A DNA stretch of 64,000 nucleotides, from NCBI GenBank assembly GCA_013397695.1, contig VYZI01000238.1, forward strand, positions 434,001-498,000, given 5' to 3'. The notes beneath the pieces were generated by a model. That model made no database searches. It was not told the DNA's origin and worked only from the letters and a program-made list of their open reading frames with translations. The stretch is from Centropus unirufus (taxonomy: Eukaryota > Chordata > Aves > Cuculiformes > Centropidae). Within the stretch, counting starts at the first letter, position 1. Each line of letters begins with the position of its first letter. This document shows positions 47,201 to 59,897 of the stretch, one piece after another. The translations under genes were made by a program, and so were the position numbers.

Positions 47201-49056
47201 GCTCACCTTGGACCCTTAGCCCAAACCTCATGTTCATGTGCAGGAGGGGATTTCTTTAAAAGCTTGAACCTGAGGTCAGGCTTATGATAAAATGATGGGA
47301 CAAATCCAAATTTTAGCATGTGATGAGAGAATGAATCAGATCATTGACCTCCTTTTTTGAGGTGGGCAAAAGAATAATGTTTGTTTCACAAGAAAGACCA
47401 AGGCTTTTGAAACTCGCATACAAAACTTGGCCTGGCTGACTGTTCATGACCCAGATCCAGCTCTGGGACATTTAGCAAGGGCACCATGCTATTAGGCCAC
47501 AATGTTTAGTCTGATCAGCTCTGCTTTTCAAAGTTAATCTTAATGCATCTTCAACATATGCAAGGATGGATCTTGCAATATGCCCCTGGAACAGTGTCTG
47601 TGGTCATCCAAATTGGGTGCTGAGTTCTACCACTGTCCAGTATCACTGCCAAGTGCCCCTCGATCCCATGTTAGGGCAACAGCTTTCGCAGCGTAAATGT
47701 CCAAACAGATCTGAAAGTTCTGCAGGACTTTTTTCTATATAGAACAGCAGATGGTGCCAAACCTTGCTACTTGTAGCCTTCCCACCTCTTGCTTCAATGC
47801 TCAGGAGTCTCCACTCTGAAAATCTCTTTTGCCACAGTGATTACACCTTCTCTGAATAAGGAATCTCCCTTATACAAAGGGTTTCTCTTGCGTGATCAGC
47901 AACAATCTAATCTGCATGGCCGACAGCTTGGGAAGCTGGAATATTAATTCATAAAGTTAAATAACTGCGGATTAAAGGGGTTTGAGGTCCAGCAAGATTA
48001 ACAGCATAACCCCTGCCAGTGTGAAAGACTGAGCTTTATAATAGGATATTCCCAGTATGTGTGTGAACTGTATGAAACAGTAGCTGCTTACTCAGCCTTG
48101 GACACAAGATGGTTTGCTTTCCAGCATCACAGAAGTTCATCTCAAATTAGACTTCATGCGTTAGCACAAGTGCAGGATGACCAACCTCCAAGCCGTAGAG
48201 AGGTCCCTATCCCTGTGATATACCATAGTCTTCCTCCCCCAGTGCCAGTTTCCATCTCTCACTGCACACAGGGCAATATATGGCTGGTAGGGAAAATTGG
48301 CTTAGCCAGTGCAATTTTTACTCTCTAGCCTAGAGAGCTGAGCTGCTGCCAGGTAGTGAGGAAGCTATGGGGTGATGGTATTATTGCTAGAAGAGGTGTC
48401 TCCGTTTCATCTCTTGCACCTCACAGTTCTTCAATTTTCCTAGGCAGCAGCAGTCCAATTCCTCATGGTGTTGTGGCAGACACTGAAGAAATCGTTTGCC
48501 TATGCAGATTCCTGTACCAGCCCTTCCTCTCCAGGGAAAGGCCACAAGGAGGCAACCTGGGGACTCACTACAGGCTCCCACTTTGCTGTGATTCCCGTCC
48601 CGCCGACAGCAGTAAAAACTGGTCTTCTTTCCACTTTCTTTTTGTAGACTCTTTGCCTCCATTCTTCACCATCCCTTACTCCTGCAGTAAAAGCATGGAA
48701 CTGCCTTTTGCCTGGTGTAAGAGCAAGCAGTACACTTGTTTGGGACCTCTAGGAGCATCTACTGGTGATGGTCAGAAGACCTGAGATTGTCATGTCACCC
48801 TACGTAAAGTCAGGCTCTTAGATCTACTTTCTGTACCTTTGTTGTAAAGTATCTTTCATCATTTTTCCTGCCTCTAATGATCAAATATTTTTTTTCCACT
48901 CTCAAGACCTTCTTATATCCAAGGTAGAGGGACTGATCCTGCTCTGTATATTCCCACTCCTTTGGAAATCTGGAGTAGTTCCATTAATTTAATGAATTTG
49001 CTCATTATTTGCATTGATGTAACTGAAGCAAATCTGGTCCAGTGATGCGAACTGCA
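32223..49056. other. Gene-free intergenic block (about 16.8 kb)
   Basis: No exon, RNA gene or clear transposon is found. It includes a T9-A-T7-A-T11 tract (41947-41975). The pocket at about 44380-45080 is more GC-rich, with overlapping open frames of up to 115 codons on both strands and no known motif. A 142-codon frame at 48356-48784 also lacks similarity. No CpG island is present. Confidence 0.6.
41947..41975. repeat. T9-A-T7-A-T11 homopolymer tract
   Basis: 29 bp of T interrupted by single A bases. In reverse orientation it could be the tail of a retroposed copy, but nothing to the right of it is recognised. Confidence 0.9.
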
Positions 49057-49070
49057 GTTCCCATGGCAAC
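49057..49070. promoter_or_regulatory. X-box-like site GTTCCCATGGCAAC
   Basis: It matches the palindromic RFX X-box GTTGCCATGGCAAC at 13 of 14 positions. It is isolated in the desert, about 110 bp upstream of the SINE relic. Binding is untested. Confidence 0.45.
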
Positions 49071-49179
49071 AGGCAGCTGTTTCAGAAGCATAAGCCACCA
49101 GGCAGAAGGTATGTTTAGCGTGGAAAGGGGGAACTCCTGCCTTCAGTTTTCAGCCATGGGATGAGAATGTAGGCTATAT

Positions 49180-49385
49180 TTGGAGTGCAAGGCTGGGACT
49201 CTATTTCTGACTCTACCAATGAACCCTTGGGAAAATTGCCTTCCACTGCCTTAGTTTTCCTTCCAGTAAAATGGGGATAGTATTACACAGGAGTGTTTTG
49301 AAAATTGATTCAGCCTCCTAAAATGCTTTGAGAGAGAGATCCTCAGATGAAAGGTGCAGTAGATCACAAGCTATTAATAATATCA
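49180..49385 (+). mobile_element. MIR/CORE-SINE-like ancient SINE with LINE-derived tail
   Basis: Blocks occur in the expected order. They are GGACTCTATTTCTGACTCTA, CCCTTGGGAAAATTGCC, TTAGTTTTCC, AGTAAAATGGGGATAGTATT, a GTGTTTTGA block, ATGCTTTGAGAGAGAGATCC, and TCAGATGAAAGGTGCAGTAG, ending in an ATTAATAATATCA tail. These correspond to the known MIR-type core (TGACTCTGCCA..CCTTGGGCAA..TCAGTTTCC..AAAATGGGGATAATA) and the GCTTTGAGATCCT-GATGAAAGG tail of amniote members. It is old, with scattered changes. Confidence 0.75.
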
Positions 49386-52300
49386 CTTTATGCTAGCATC
49401 AAAAAAAATGGGCTGCATTGTCAGGGAGCAAGTTCTACAACTGCAGATGTTTCCATAAGAGCACTGGGAATGTAGGGCTTTAAATGGGAAGCAGAGTGAG
49501 GCTTTGGTTCAGGTGTGCTGACGTATCTTTAGTTATTTCAGTCTGACCCAGGGGAAGGTTCTAACACAGTTTAGTCCCAGCTCAGGTTCAGAAGCAGCCA
49601 ATAAGCATCCTAACTGAGCTCCAAATCCTTTTCTTAAATTGGATATAGCTGTGAGTATTAACTGGGTCCTCTGAATCCTTGTCTAACACCAGGAAGGAAA
49701 CAGTAGGTTCGCAGAAGTATTAACAGCTGATGACTTAAATTCCGTATGAGAACAGTATAAAAAGCAGTTCACTGAGGGAGGCTGGTCAAGTTCAGGTCAT
49801 GCCCAGGTGTGACCTTTGTCTGAGTTGAAATGAAAATGCCTCAGTCTGGGATCTTGATTTGTATATTCCCTAGAAGCAAATGGACTTTGTGGCAGATTGT
49901 AAGGAAAAAAGCCCAGCAAATCCACCTTGCCTTGCCCTGAGCCTGCAAAACTCTGTTTCCATGGCTATTGGAAGGCACAGCTGAAGGATTTCAGAGCATG
50001 TGCTTTTGCTGTGTTTTAGTTACAGCAAAGATTTGTGGTAACAAAGGAGATCTAAGTAATTGCAAAAGGGAAAAAGTCACACTAGTTTCCAATGAATGAA
50101 AGCAGCTTTTGTAGATTACTAAATTCTAATATCAGAGGGGGACTATTCTGACTCCTCACAGAGCTTTCGCCAGAGATTTGCTGCTGTGCTTCTTTCACCA
50201 GTGCTAGAAATGCTGTTTAAACATTTCCTACCATAGCTGGATCTGGCTGAGATCACTTTACCTGTGGTGTTGAAAGCTTCGTGGATACTGGAAAACTTGT
50301 TTGCACGCTTGTCATTATGCATTACATATACTGACACTGGTCTGAATTACAAGGAAAAGAATATACATCAGAATAGAACTTTTAAACTCATTAGAAGGTT
50401 TATTAATCTTCTTCCTATTTGCTTAGAAATTCTGAATTAAAAAAGAGCTGGTTTCGTTCTGATGAAGAAAATTATACCCTCCTGGTCTTGTTTATTAATT
50501 TCCTCTCCCCAGACAAAAGAAAGGTGAGGGAGTGGAGAACCCACTTTCTTTTATTCTCCACCATAGGTCTTCCCCCCAAAAAGAAGAAACCTCTGACATC
50601 TTCTTAATTAAAATATGGCTTCTTTTTTTTTTATTTTAAGAATTCATTTGGAAATGCTTACTCAAAACAAGCACATTTAAAAAACACAAAACCACTTTTC
50701 AGTCACATTTTGAAGCAGCCATAGTGAGATGACAAGTGCTGGTGCCAGTCTATTTGCTTTAGGGTTCCCATTGTTAACACTGCTGGGACTGTACTGGTAA
50801 CAATAGAGGAAAATATGTAGTAAATTTTGCTCATGAGAAGACAACATTCTCACACAGTCATTTTTTAACATTTAAAAGAACATTCAAAAGCACAATATAT
50901 AAAGCAAATTCCAAAAAGATTTATCTTGGGAGAGAAGGCTGAAGCAGATAAGAAAGCCTTTTCATTCCATCAGTATTAATTCAGGGAGATGTGCTTGGCA
51001 CCAGGATTGAAAATCTCTGAATGTTGAAGGAAAGAAACTTTTTTTTTTTCCCAAGAGAAAATACTGTCAGAGCAGCCAGGCCAGTTAGCTTTACTGTTTC
51101 AGAGGATGAATATAGTGTTCTTAAAAGCTTTGTTGTTTTGGATTGTCTCCCTACATTTCCAAGCTGTGTAGTGAGTTGAAATACTCTCCTCCATCACCCT
51201 TTCCTGCACCCATCTGTGGAGCACCCCATGCTGGAGAAGTAACCAGTCCCTTGGATTAAGGGCAATTGATGTTCAGACAGAGCAGGGAAGATGAAGCATT
51301 ATTTGATGGGAGCATCTTCCTTGCAGTGCAGCTGCTAAATAAAGACAGGTTAACAGAGCTAAGTATAAGTGGCCGAGCTCTATAAGAGGATCAAAAGGTG
51401 AGTTTAAAACACTCTACAAATGTTTGAAATGAATCATCATCAGGAAGGGAAAGAGCTTTTGATAAACATGAAAACAGGACTCAGGGTTTGATGCAGAGCA
51501 ACAGGAGACATACGCTGGGCATTGCTGCCTTGTTTTCTGCAATGTAACAAGGGAACACTGCCTGATATTATACCTATCAGGGAAGTGTCAATGCAAGAGT
51601 CAGGTCAGTCAGTTCTTCCTCTGACACACAGGGAGAACATGTGAAGTACATCCTGCAGCTGATAAAAGTAATACCATGTATGATCTTGAAGGATTTTTTC
51701 CCTCTGAATTCATTCAGACATAAACACAAAAGAATACATCAGCCCTAAAGATACATGTCTATGAATATAATTAGGTCTGCAGGCTCTGATGGATCATGGG
51801 TCTTTATGGGTCAGTTGCACAGGCCATCATATAGCACTGGAGGCATCCTGGGAATGGCTCAGATGCTCCATGTGGAATCTCCTAGTGTCAAAGAGATGAA
51901 GTCCACACTGAGGTACCTGAGCTTCAGTCAGACATGATCAGGCAGAGTAGTGTCCAGGGCCTTATGGCCAAAGCTTCTGGGAGTGTTCATGCATTTCTAT
52001 GGAACCATCTTCTTTTTCTTCCTAATATTTGCTTAGTGTCAGACATACCCTTGGTAAGATACAGTTAAAAAAGGAGTCCAGAGGAGTTGTATTAGTGGGA
52101 CAGGCTGTTTTCTGCCCTTGCCTTGGTTGTGTTATCCTACAAGGAAGATTAAACAGAGACAGCATAGTTCTCCCTAGCTGTCAAATCCAATAATTCAACT
52201 CCACCTTCCTGTGGATTTGTAGGTGAGGAACTGCTCCAGTAAGTCCTCTAGTGCTTTCAGCTGGAATCTTCTCCACATCAGCTTTGCCCACAAAGCCTAG

Positions 52301-52921
52301 GATCCTGGTTTTCCTAGGCTCAGCTCTTTATAGTTTATTTGGGAAAGTTCCTATGGTGGCACTTGTGGAATGCAGAGCAAGGGTACCACAAGCAACAACA
52401 AAAAGCCCTTTCAGCATCAGACGCTGATGAGGCACAGGCGTTCAAGCGTGGCTACTTCAGCAAGTCATTTTATAATGACAGGTGTTGTTTATTTTTGGAT
52501 TCTGAAAATGTTCCAGTACATTTGCTTTCAAATCCTGTCTCTGAATCCACAGGTGCCAAAAAAAAAAGCTTCCAGACACGAGGGCACCAGCATGTAAGGG
52601 CAGGCAGCAAGGGCAAGGCAAGAGCACCTGCACAGAGACCGCCAACAGCCTTTGAGTTGTGCTGCTGGAGGGGTGCGTGCTGCGATTGTCATCGGAAAGT
52701 GAGTCATGGCATCTTCCAGTATGTCCCTGCTGTGGGCCATGATGATATCAGACAATGGTACCCACCATTTGACAGTGGAAGGTGGTGCTCCTGGGGCTGG
52801 AATTATTTCCCTTCTGCCTGTGGAGTTCCTTTGTGCCCAGAATAATTAGTAGGGCCAGAAGCATTTAAAAGCAAGTACACATGACTGTGTCTCTGATAAT
52901 GACACTGGAAAAGTAACAGAA

Positions 52922-52937
52922 TCTAATTATAATTAGA
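52922..52937. promoter_or_regulatory. 16-bp perfect palindrome TCTAATTATAATTAGA
   Basis: Two inverted TAAT cores separated by four bases resemble a dimeric paired-type homeodomain site. The palindrome is exact; the regulatory reading is inference. Confidence 0.45.
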
Positions 52938-53995
52938 AAACAGCCCCAGCAACGTCCCAGCATCACAACGACCATCCTGACTGTGTCACAACAAATGTAA
53001 AAATATATCAGCATATTTATAGCTTGTCATCTCTGTCCATTTACAGCCCGGTGACTGCCCCCCTCTTGCCCTATGCCACGTACCCTCCCGGGCTTCACAA
53101 GTTGTTTATAACAGTGACTGATGGGACTGAGGTTTATGTGGCATTTACCACTCAACGATAGTAATTTTTTCAATTACTCGATCTACCTGTTGGTCTAATC
53201 TCCTGATCTGAGAGATCCCTAAATTGGTATATATTGTTAACAATCCTCAAGTCTTGTAGGACACGTCAGCAAGCCAGTCTGAGAAAAGACAACAGAATCT
53301 TGAAAGGTGCTTTGGGCTAAAACTTCCAGCTTTTTAAGATTTCTTTATTGCTGTTCACTTTTTTAGTCAGGTGATTAATTCCTCCTGTCTTTGTTCACAG
53401 CTCAGAGGCTTATAAGGGTATTTTTTGGATTACCCTCTTCGAGCTCCCTTTCACATGGCATGGTTTTTGTCTTGGCCATGGTAAGAGTTTGTGGTGAGAG
53501 GGGAATGTCAATTTGGTAGGTGAAAGTTCTGCCTGTGGGGCAGGAAGAGGGAGATGTTTTGCTGGAGTTCATCTGAATGAGTTGCTACAGGACCAGATAT
53601 TCTATCCTAGATAATTTTCCTTTACTTTCTGTCTTAGCTTGCCCTGCCGTGTTGCCATAAGCATTCAAAAAGTTGCCATGCTCCCTTTTGGAGGTGGCTG
53701 TATTCTGCAGGGGGAATCTGATGATTTATAGAAGCACAGAGTTGCATGTAGCCTGTGCAGGCTTTGCTCCTGAGCAGCAGGCAGGTGTGGAGGCAACACC
53801 TTCTCTGGGAATGGTGCAGGCCAGTGGTCTGTTTCTAGATACCGTCACATTTAGGCAGCAGAGTGTCCCCTGAACAACCTGATAGTTCATTGATATCTCA
53901 CCTCCATCTCTGGCTGTCTTTGTGCTCTCATGCTCCTTTTAGCTGGCTCCTCAATGTTCAAGTTATCTCTGCACTTTTAGTCTCTTGACCAGTGA

Positions 53996-54035
53996 ACTGT
54001 TTGGATTTCTCACTGTTTGGATTTCTCACTGTTTG
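53996..54035 (+). repeat. 16-bp tandem repeat, 2.5 copies
   Basis: The unit ACTGTTTGGATTTCTC occurs at 53996-54011 and 54012-54027, then ACTGTTTG at 54028-54035. Copies are identical. Confidence 0.93.
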
Positions 54036-57000
54036 CATCAGCATCAGAAGGCGTTCATAGAATATTTCATTGTTACGACAGATTAAACACAAATTCGAGC
54101 TAAAAAAATAACCTACAGCAACTCAAAACCTTCCATGCTTTCCCTCATCTGAAACTTTCCTTCCAAGTCACCAATTATTTGAACTAGTTACACGGAAATT
54201 GAGTGTCTGTCCTGTCACCCTTTCCAGTGTGAATGACTCCCCTTAAATCATTGCTGAAGGGTCAGTAAGGCTTCCTCCAGTTCTTGGGAAAACTTCCTCT
54301 AATGTCAACGGTCAGATTGTTATCATGGTTACACTAGGTTAGATCAAAAGTTGGCTCGTGGAAGAAAACAGAATTATCTTGAACTTATTAATGATACAAT
54401 TGATATCTGCATCTGATCTAGGAAACAGCACATTTCTGTTTTCTGTGACTTAGTAAAGGTTTGATTTCATGTGAAGTAAGATTTGACTGTTCCCAACCAA
54501 TTGTCTCTATAAACACCATTAGTTGGAAAATACTGACTGACAGCTGATAAACTTAAACCAGGTTGGGGATGAGATGCATTGGTTCAGAGTCAGTCATTTT
54601 TATTCCAAAACAGAGGGAATTAATCAGGAATAACAGTTCTGCTTTTAATCCATATTGCTTGAAACCAAATTAACCTCTGTGTGCACAAGCCTGAAGGATT
54701 TAGCTGAAATTGCTGAAAAGCCTCCAGACATGCGTGATGATTTCAGAGAGAACATTCCTCTGAGTAAATACCCTGCAGAACTGAGCCACAAGTCTTCCTG
54801 CATCCCCAAATATTGGGTTTCCGTCTTGCACCTAGTAGCTTTATGTTTGTTTTTTTATGTTAAGGGCCATTACAGATTAGGTGTGTCCCTAAAATTTATT
54901 TTCTGCTCATATAGCCTGTGGGATGAGCTCGAATTAGTGTCTTTACATCATGAAATAGTAGTAATGCAATTACAGCATGGGACTGGACACAGGTCTAGCA
55001 GATGGTGAGAGACGCAGCTTCCCCCATCCCTCCTGCCTCAGGACCAGCTGCTGTGGTGCGTGCTCCAATGTCATCTGATGAACTCCCAGCTGTGCTGCCC
55101 ATCCCCTGCCCCCACGACCCAGCCTGAACAGGGTAGGATTGGCTTCTGCCTGGCTCTTACTTTAGTTTCATTTCCCTGCTGCTTCAAGGTTCAGGGTGAA
55201 CAAAGATATGAAGTTTTTGTCTTCATACTGTATATAGGCAGTAGGAGGGCATTTCTCCTCTGCCTCCTCCCACATCTTGTGCATTCAGTTGGAGCCTGGT
55301 TTGTGGGTGGACACTAGTCTCAGGTTTATGCTGTCACTCCCGAGTCACCTCGTGGAGCTGGTTCCAGGCAATAAGCACCAAGCTCGCATTTCCTGTGTTC
55401 ATGCAGCAGAATGGAGTTAGGGTTTTGGGTTGTAGAACCATCTAGGGAACAACACATAATCGATATTGGCAGCAAACAGCTTTTGAGCACCATAAAATCA
55501 GGAATCAATCAATATGGGGAAAGCCTGAAACCGTTAAGTGCACAATTTACCATCATTAGTAGAGGGAAATATGAGTAGACCTAAATACTGATTTATGTTG
55601 CTTAGTTCAGTCTCATTCAACTCTCAGAATCCTTCCCACTAGCCAAAAGTCAGCTTGTAAGCAGCTTTCAGACACTGCTGCCTGTATGATCCCGGGGTGA
55701 ATTGCTGAAGAGAAGGAAGGAATATTGGTGTGAGGGAATGTAAAAGCCAGGAATGCTTGCCGTTTTAGTGCATTCTGTATTTCCCCTAAGACATTCCTCA
55801 GATTTTGAGGGTAGAGGTTATGAAAAGCTCAATAATAAAAGTTTTTCATCTAAGCAATCAGGCACTGTGCCAAACAGGAACAATTCTGGGAAATAACCGT
55901 TTTATCTTTGGTACCTAACTATATAAAAAAAATTAAAAGCCTTTTATTATGATTAATTTCTTGTTCTCAGGAAGTTTATGCAGCTGTACTTGATGTGGGG
56001 TGCTTGTCCCTTGGTTTTTCAGGTCTTGTGAAGTCCAGCAGTCAAAGAAAAATGTTTTTCAAGCACAGCTTTTGTATTTCTCCCGCGAGTACCTTAAGTC
56101 AGTGGTAGAATTAACCGAAGGAACTTGCTGTGAGAACTACAGAATCCTGTAAAGGGATTTAGAGGGATTTGGGAGATTTAAAGATTTTTCATCATCATGA
56201 TTTGGAATGATCAAATTTTCTTTTGTACATACTTTCCCATGTTAAGCTCATGACGAATATGAAAATCCTATTAGAAATGTGAAGCAGATATTTCTGTTCT
56301 TAGAGGGTGCAACAATCTGCCTTCTGTACGAGGTGGGCAGTGAAGGCCATCTCATTTCCCTGGCTTCACCCCTTCCACTGGAGTCACTAGGCTCTAATTA
56401 CATCAACATCACATCTGGAGCTGTGTCTCACTGAGTGAACAGCACCTTGCTTAGTCTAGCTTTGAAACCTGTGATAAAGCCATTTTAGCGATGGAGAAAA
56501 TGGTATGGACTGAACGTGCTCACCTGTGCACTGACCTACTGTTTGTCTTCAGGCCTTTCCTCTGGGCCCTCATAGCAGTAGGCATTCCTTCTTTGTTTAT
56601 TTTAGGTGAAGCAATCCATTTCATTATCTACAATATATTATTTACTGTCTCCTATTATGTTTAGTACATCTACTATTTATTATTTACAACCTCTTTTATT
56701 CATCTAAATGCCATTTGACTGGAAGGCATAAGAAATCCTTTAAGTTGCCCACACAGGGCAGCACAGTGTATCTTCCAGCAATCTTGATTTCAAATTAAAA
56801 TTCCCAGTACTGGCTGTCTGCATTCCCTGGGTAGAAGGCTGGAGTTGGAAGCTGGGCCTGCCTTAGTCTTGTTTCCTCATATGTGGAAGGTCTTGGAGAA
56901 ACAGTTTTAAATCTCAGGTGTAGATTTTGGAGTTATCTCCACCCACCTCCAGATATTATTTAGGGACAACCTCTGTTCTTTGTCACAGAGGATAATATGG

Positions 57001-59875
57001 AAAATGTATCACAAATCAAAACTTTGAAATTATAAAATCCTCCCAATTTTTTTTTTTTCCCATCAAGAGACAGGTGGAGCAATGTGGAGCTACAGAGAGC
57101 TTATGAGCAGGAGTCCAGGAATTAGAAAAGTCAAAGTCAAGAGTAGCTGGCAAAGTAAGCATTACACTTTGAAGCTAGAAGGAAGGAGCAAGTGACTTCA
57201 GTCTAGGCAGCTGCCAGACTGAGGGACACAGGGAGAAATGACAAAGATTAAAGGAAGGCAATGGCAAGTGACTCAGGCAATGTGTTATAGACTCTTCTTC
57301 CATCAAAAATATCGCTGTGTCTGAGCCATTGAAAGACCTGTAAGTTAAAATAAGGTTTATCTGTTCTTAATAAACACAACCCTGGTGGTGATGAACAGAA
57401 ATGACCAAGGAACCCAGTTTTCAGCAGACTGGTCCCCAGTTGCCAGCAATTAGTCCCTTCACATTCCAGTCATGTTCCTCTTCCAAGAGTGAAAGGCTTC
57501 ACAGCATTTCTGATTTTAGCATCCACAAATGCCACAGATTCTCTCTGTAACTTCAGGTCATGAAGCTACTGTGTTGGGGTATGGAGGTGAAACCATGTCC
57601 TCATGAGAGGCTCACATGGGCTGAATGAGGTGCTTTGAACGCCTAAAAGGAAAGGTATGACACAAATTCTTAATTAGATCATCCCAGAATATCCTTTAAG
57701 AGAGGTATGCATGTATTGGGGTGACGCAAAGGCAAAAATCGCTTGACAAAACCTGTTTATTTGCAAAACGTGCCTTGCTGCTTCAGTCTGAATTGTTTGT
57801 CTTCCTTGGAATGAAAGAATGTAGGACATGGAGGGGTGGCTTGCCAGAAAAGCCTCAGAATGGCAATGAAATGGCCATGTTTGTGCTGAGAAGGGTCGCG
57901 GGCTTGTTGTGTTCACATCTGCTTTAAGTTATCCTGATGTTTTTTTAATTTTTTTTTTAATTGAGTTTAACATACTGAGAAATGCACAAAGCTCTCTGGC
58001 CCCCAGGCACAAGAGGAAAAACCTCAACAACATCCACTGACCCTGCCACCATGTGCTTCCCAACAAACATTCCCAAACAAATGCTGGCGATGACAAATCA
58101 GCCTGGAAGTAACTTGATGGTGGGTGCTTAATGGTACACTACAGTGCTCGGGCGCCTTGGAAAGATGAGGGTGGATTTGCTAACAGTGGGCATCAGCCAC
58201 AGTTGGCAGGTCTGGGGAGCACAGAGCAAGACAATTATCGCGTTTCACTGTGTGATGGATGTTCCACTGAGCCAGCAGGCTGCTAACCAGGACCAGAGGG
58301 AAGCTGTTCTCAGGTCTTCGGTCCCATTTCTTAGCAAAGGTGGCTCTGGGCTCTTGTAGACATGTAGAGTTTCTTTAGGCCTATATTATTTCTGAAATAA
58401 ACTGCCTGCAGGCTCTCTGTGATATCCAGGCAGCTGAGGATGGGTGCAAAACAGCAAGCTGTGGCCATGCCTCTTCCTCGCTGCCTTCTGCATGCCCCAT
58501 TCCCAAGAGGCAAGCAGGGAACCAGCCGTGAGCCATTCAAGCAGCTCTGCTCTGGCCTAAAAATACCAGAGGTTTTCACTGAGATGATTTCTACCCATTT
58601 CAAATAGAGAGAGCACAAAAGGAATTGAGCCCTGTGGGCATTGGTTGGCCTAGACAACAATTCAGTTGGCACAGGCTTGTTCTGCAGACAGCAGCTTTAT
58701 CATGTGAGCCTAGAAGATGACAAGGGTAATAGTAGTGTCTGGCTGTCCTGGGGAATTCTCAAGAACTCCACCCTTTCCTTTTACACGTGAATTCCAGTGA
58801 ACAGAGACTGAAGAGAGACCAGTGTGCTGGGCTGATGGACCAAGGACCAGTGCATTTGCTCTGGAAGAGGGCAGGGCAAGGGACGCAGGTCGGTTTTCAT
58901 GAGCAAATATATGGTTGTTTGCATGCAAGCGTGTGCAGCGAGAGGGCACGTACAGGTGTGTATCACAGACCCCAGGGATCTGCTCTAAGGGGACTGTAGG
59001 CTTCACCTGAAAGCAGATATGGTGCCTTTCCCTTCCAGCTTTGGGAAGCTAGTCCAGAGCTACTGTGCTTTGAGGAAAACTGATTCCAAGTTTGTTTGCC
59101 TTAAAGCATCAGGTTGTTAACTGCAGAAAGCTTTCCCTGCTAGTTCAGCTGCCGATGGCACATGGCAGAGAGCTGGAGGTCCCATGTGGTGTCACTTCAT
59201 ACACTAGGGCAGGGTAAGTCCCCCCTGCCAAGTCACCACAGGCAGGGCGCAGGGAGATGCAGCCACCCCACTGGTGCTACATGTGTGTGTAGGCATCTTA
59301 GTTGCTGCGTGCATGGCTGTGCTTGCACTTCTGCTTGCAGGAAACACATGTGGTATGCACCGATGTGAGCATCTCTGCAGCGTCTGCTCATTGTGTCCAA
59401 AGGTTCCACCTGCCCCATTTTGCACATTATTGGACTCACTGCTCCGTTTTCAGGTGCAGAGTGTTTACCAGTGATAGAGACTGTCTAGACATGATGTCAA
59501 GCTGACCAGCTTCAAATCTCACTCGGCCCCGGGGGGTTAATCACAACGCTAGGAGAGGCCTTATCAATAAAACATTTTCCCTGCAGGAGGGTAAAGAAAA
59601 TATGTAGCAGGTGATTCAGCTTTATGGGAGAGAGAAGGAGCTCTGTCTTTCGGTCCTGCCAGACTAGCCCTCATTTTCTGTGTCAGCAAGGTGCCCATTT
59701 CTTGTTATACCTTCTTTGCTGAAGTCTTTGTTATTAATGATTGTTTATTTTTAGACAGCAACTCTCAACTTGCAATGGTGTTTTGGTTTTGCTTGTGGGT
59801 GAGGTTTGCTTTTCTTCTGGGGAGGGTTGTGATTTACCACTAAGCTCCTTTGGCAACCGAGGGACAAGTTCAGTT

Positions 59876-59897
59876 AAAAAAAAAAAAAAAAAAAAAA
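59876..59897 (+). repeat. A22 homopolymer
   Basis: 22 consecutive A bases. It could be the tail of a processed retrocopy, but the preceding 200 bp show no recognisable transcript and no target-site duplication was found. Confidence 0.95.

Noticed and set aside
48356..48784. 142-codon open frame
   Set aside because: No recognisable domain, no CpG promoter and overlapping frames on the other strand; within chance for 57 kb.
52339..52845. 168-codon open frame, the longest in the desert
   Set aside because: Composition is irregular with no domain or known similarity. Overlapping frames occur on both strands, and no splice or promoter context supports it.
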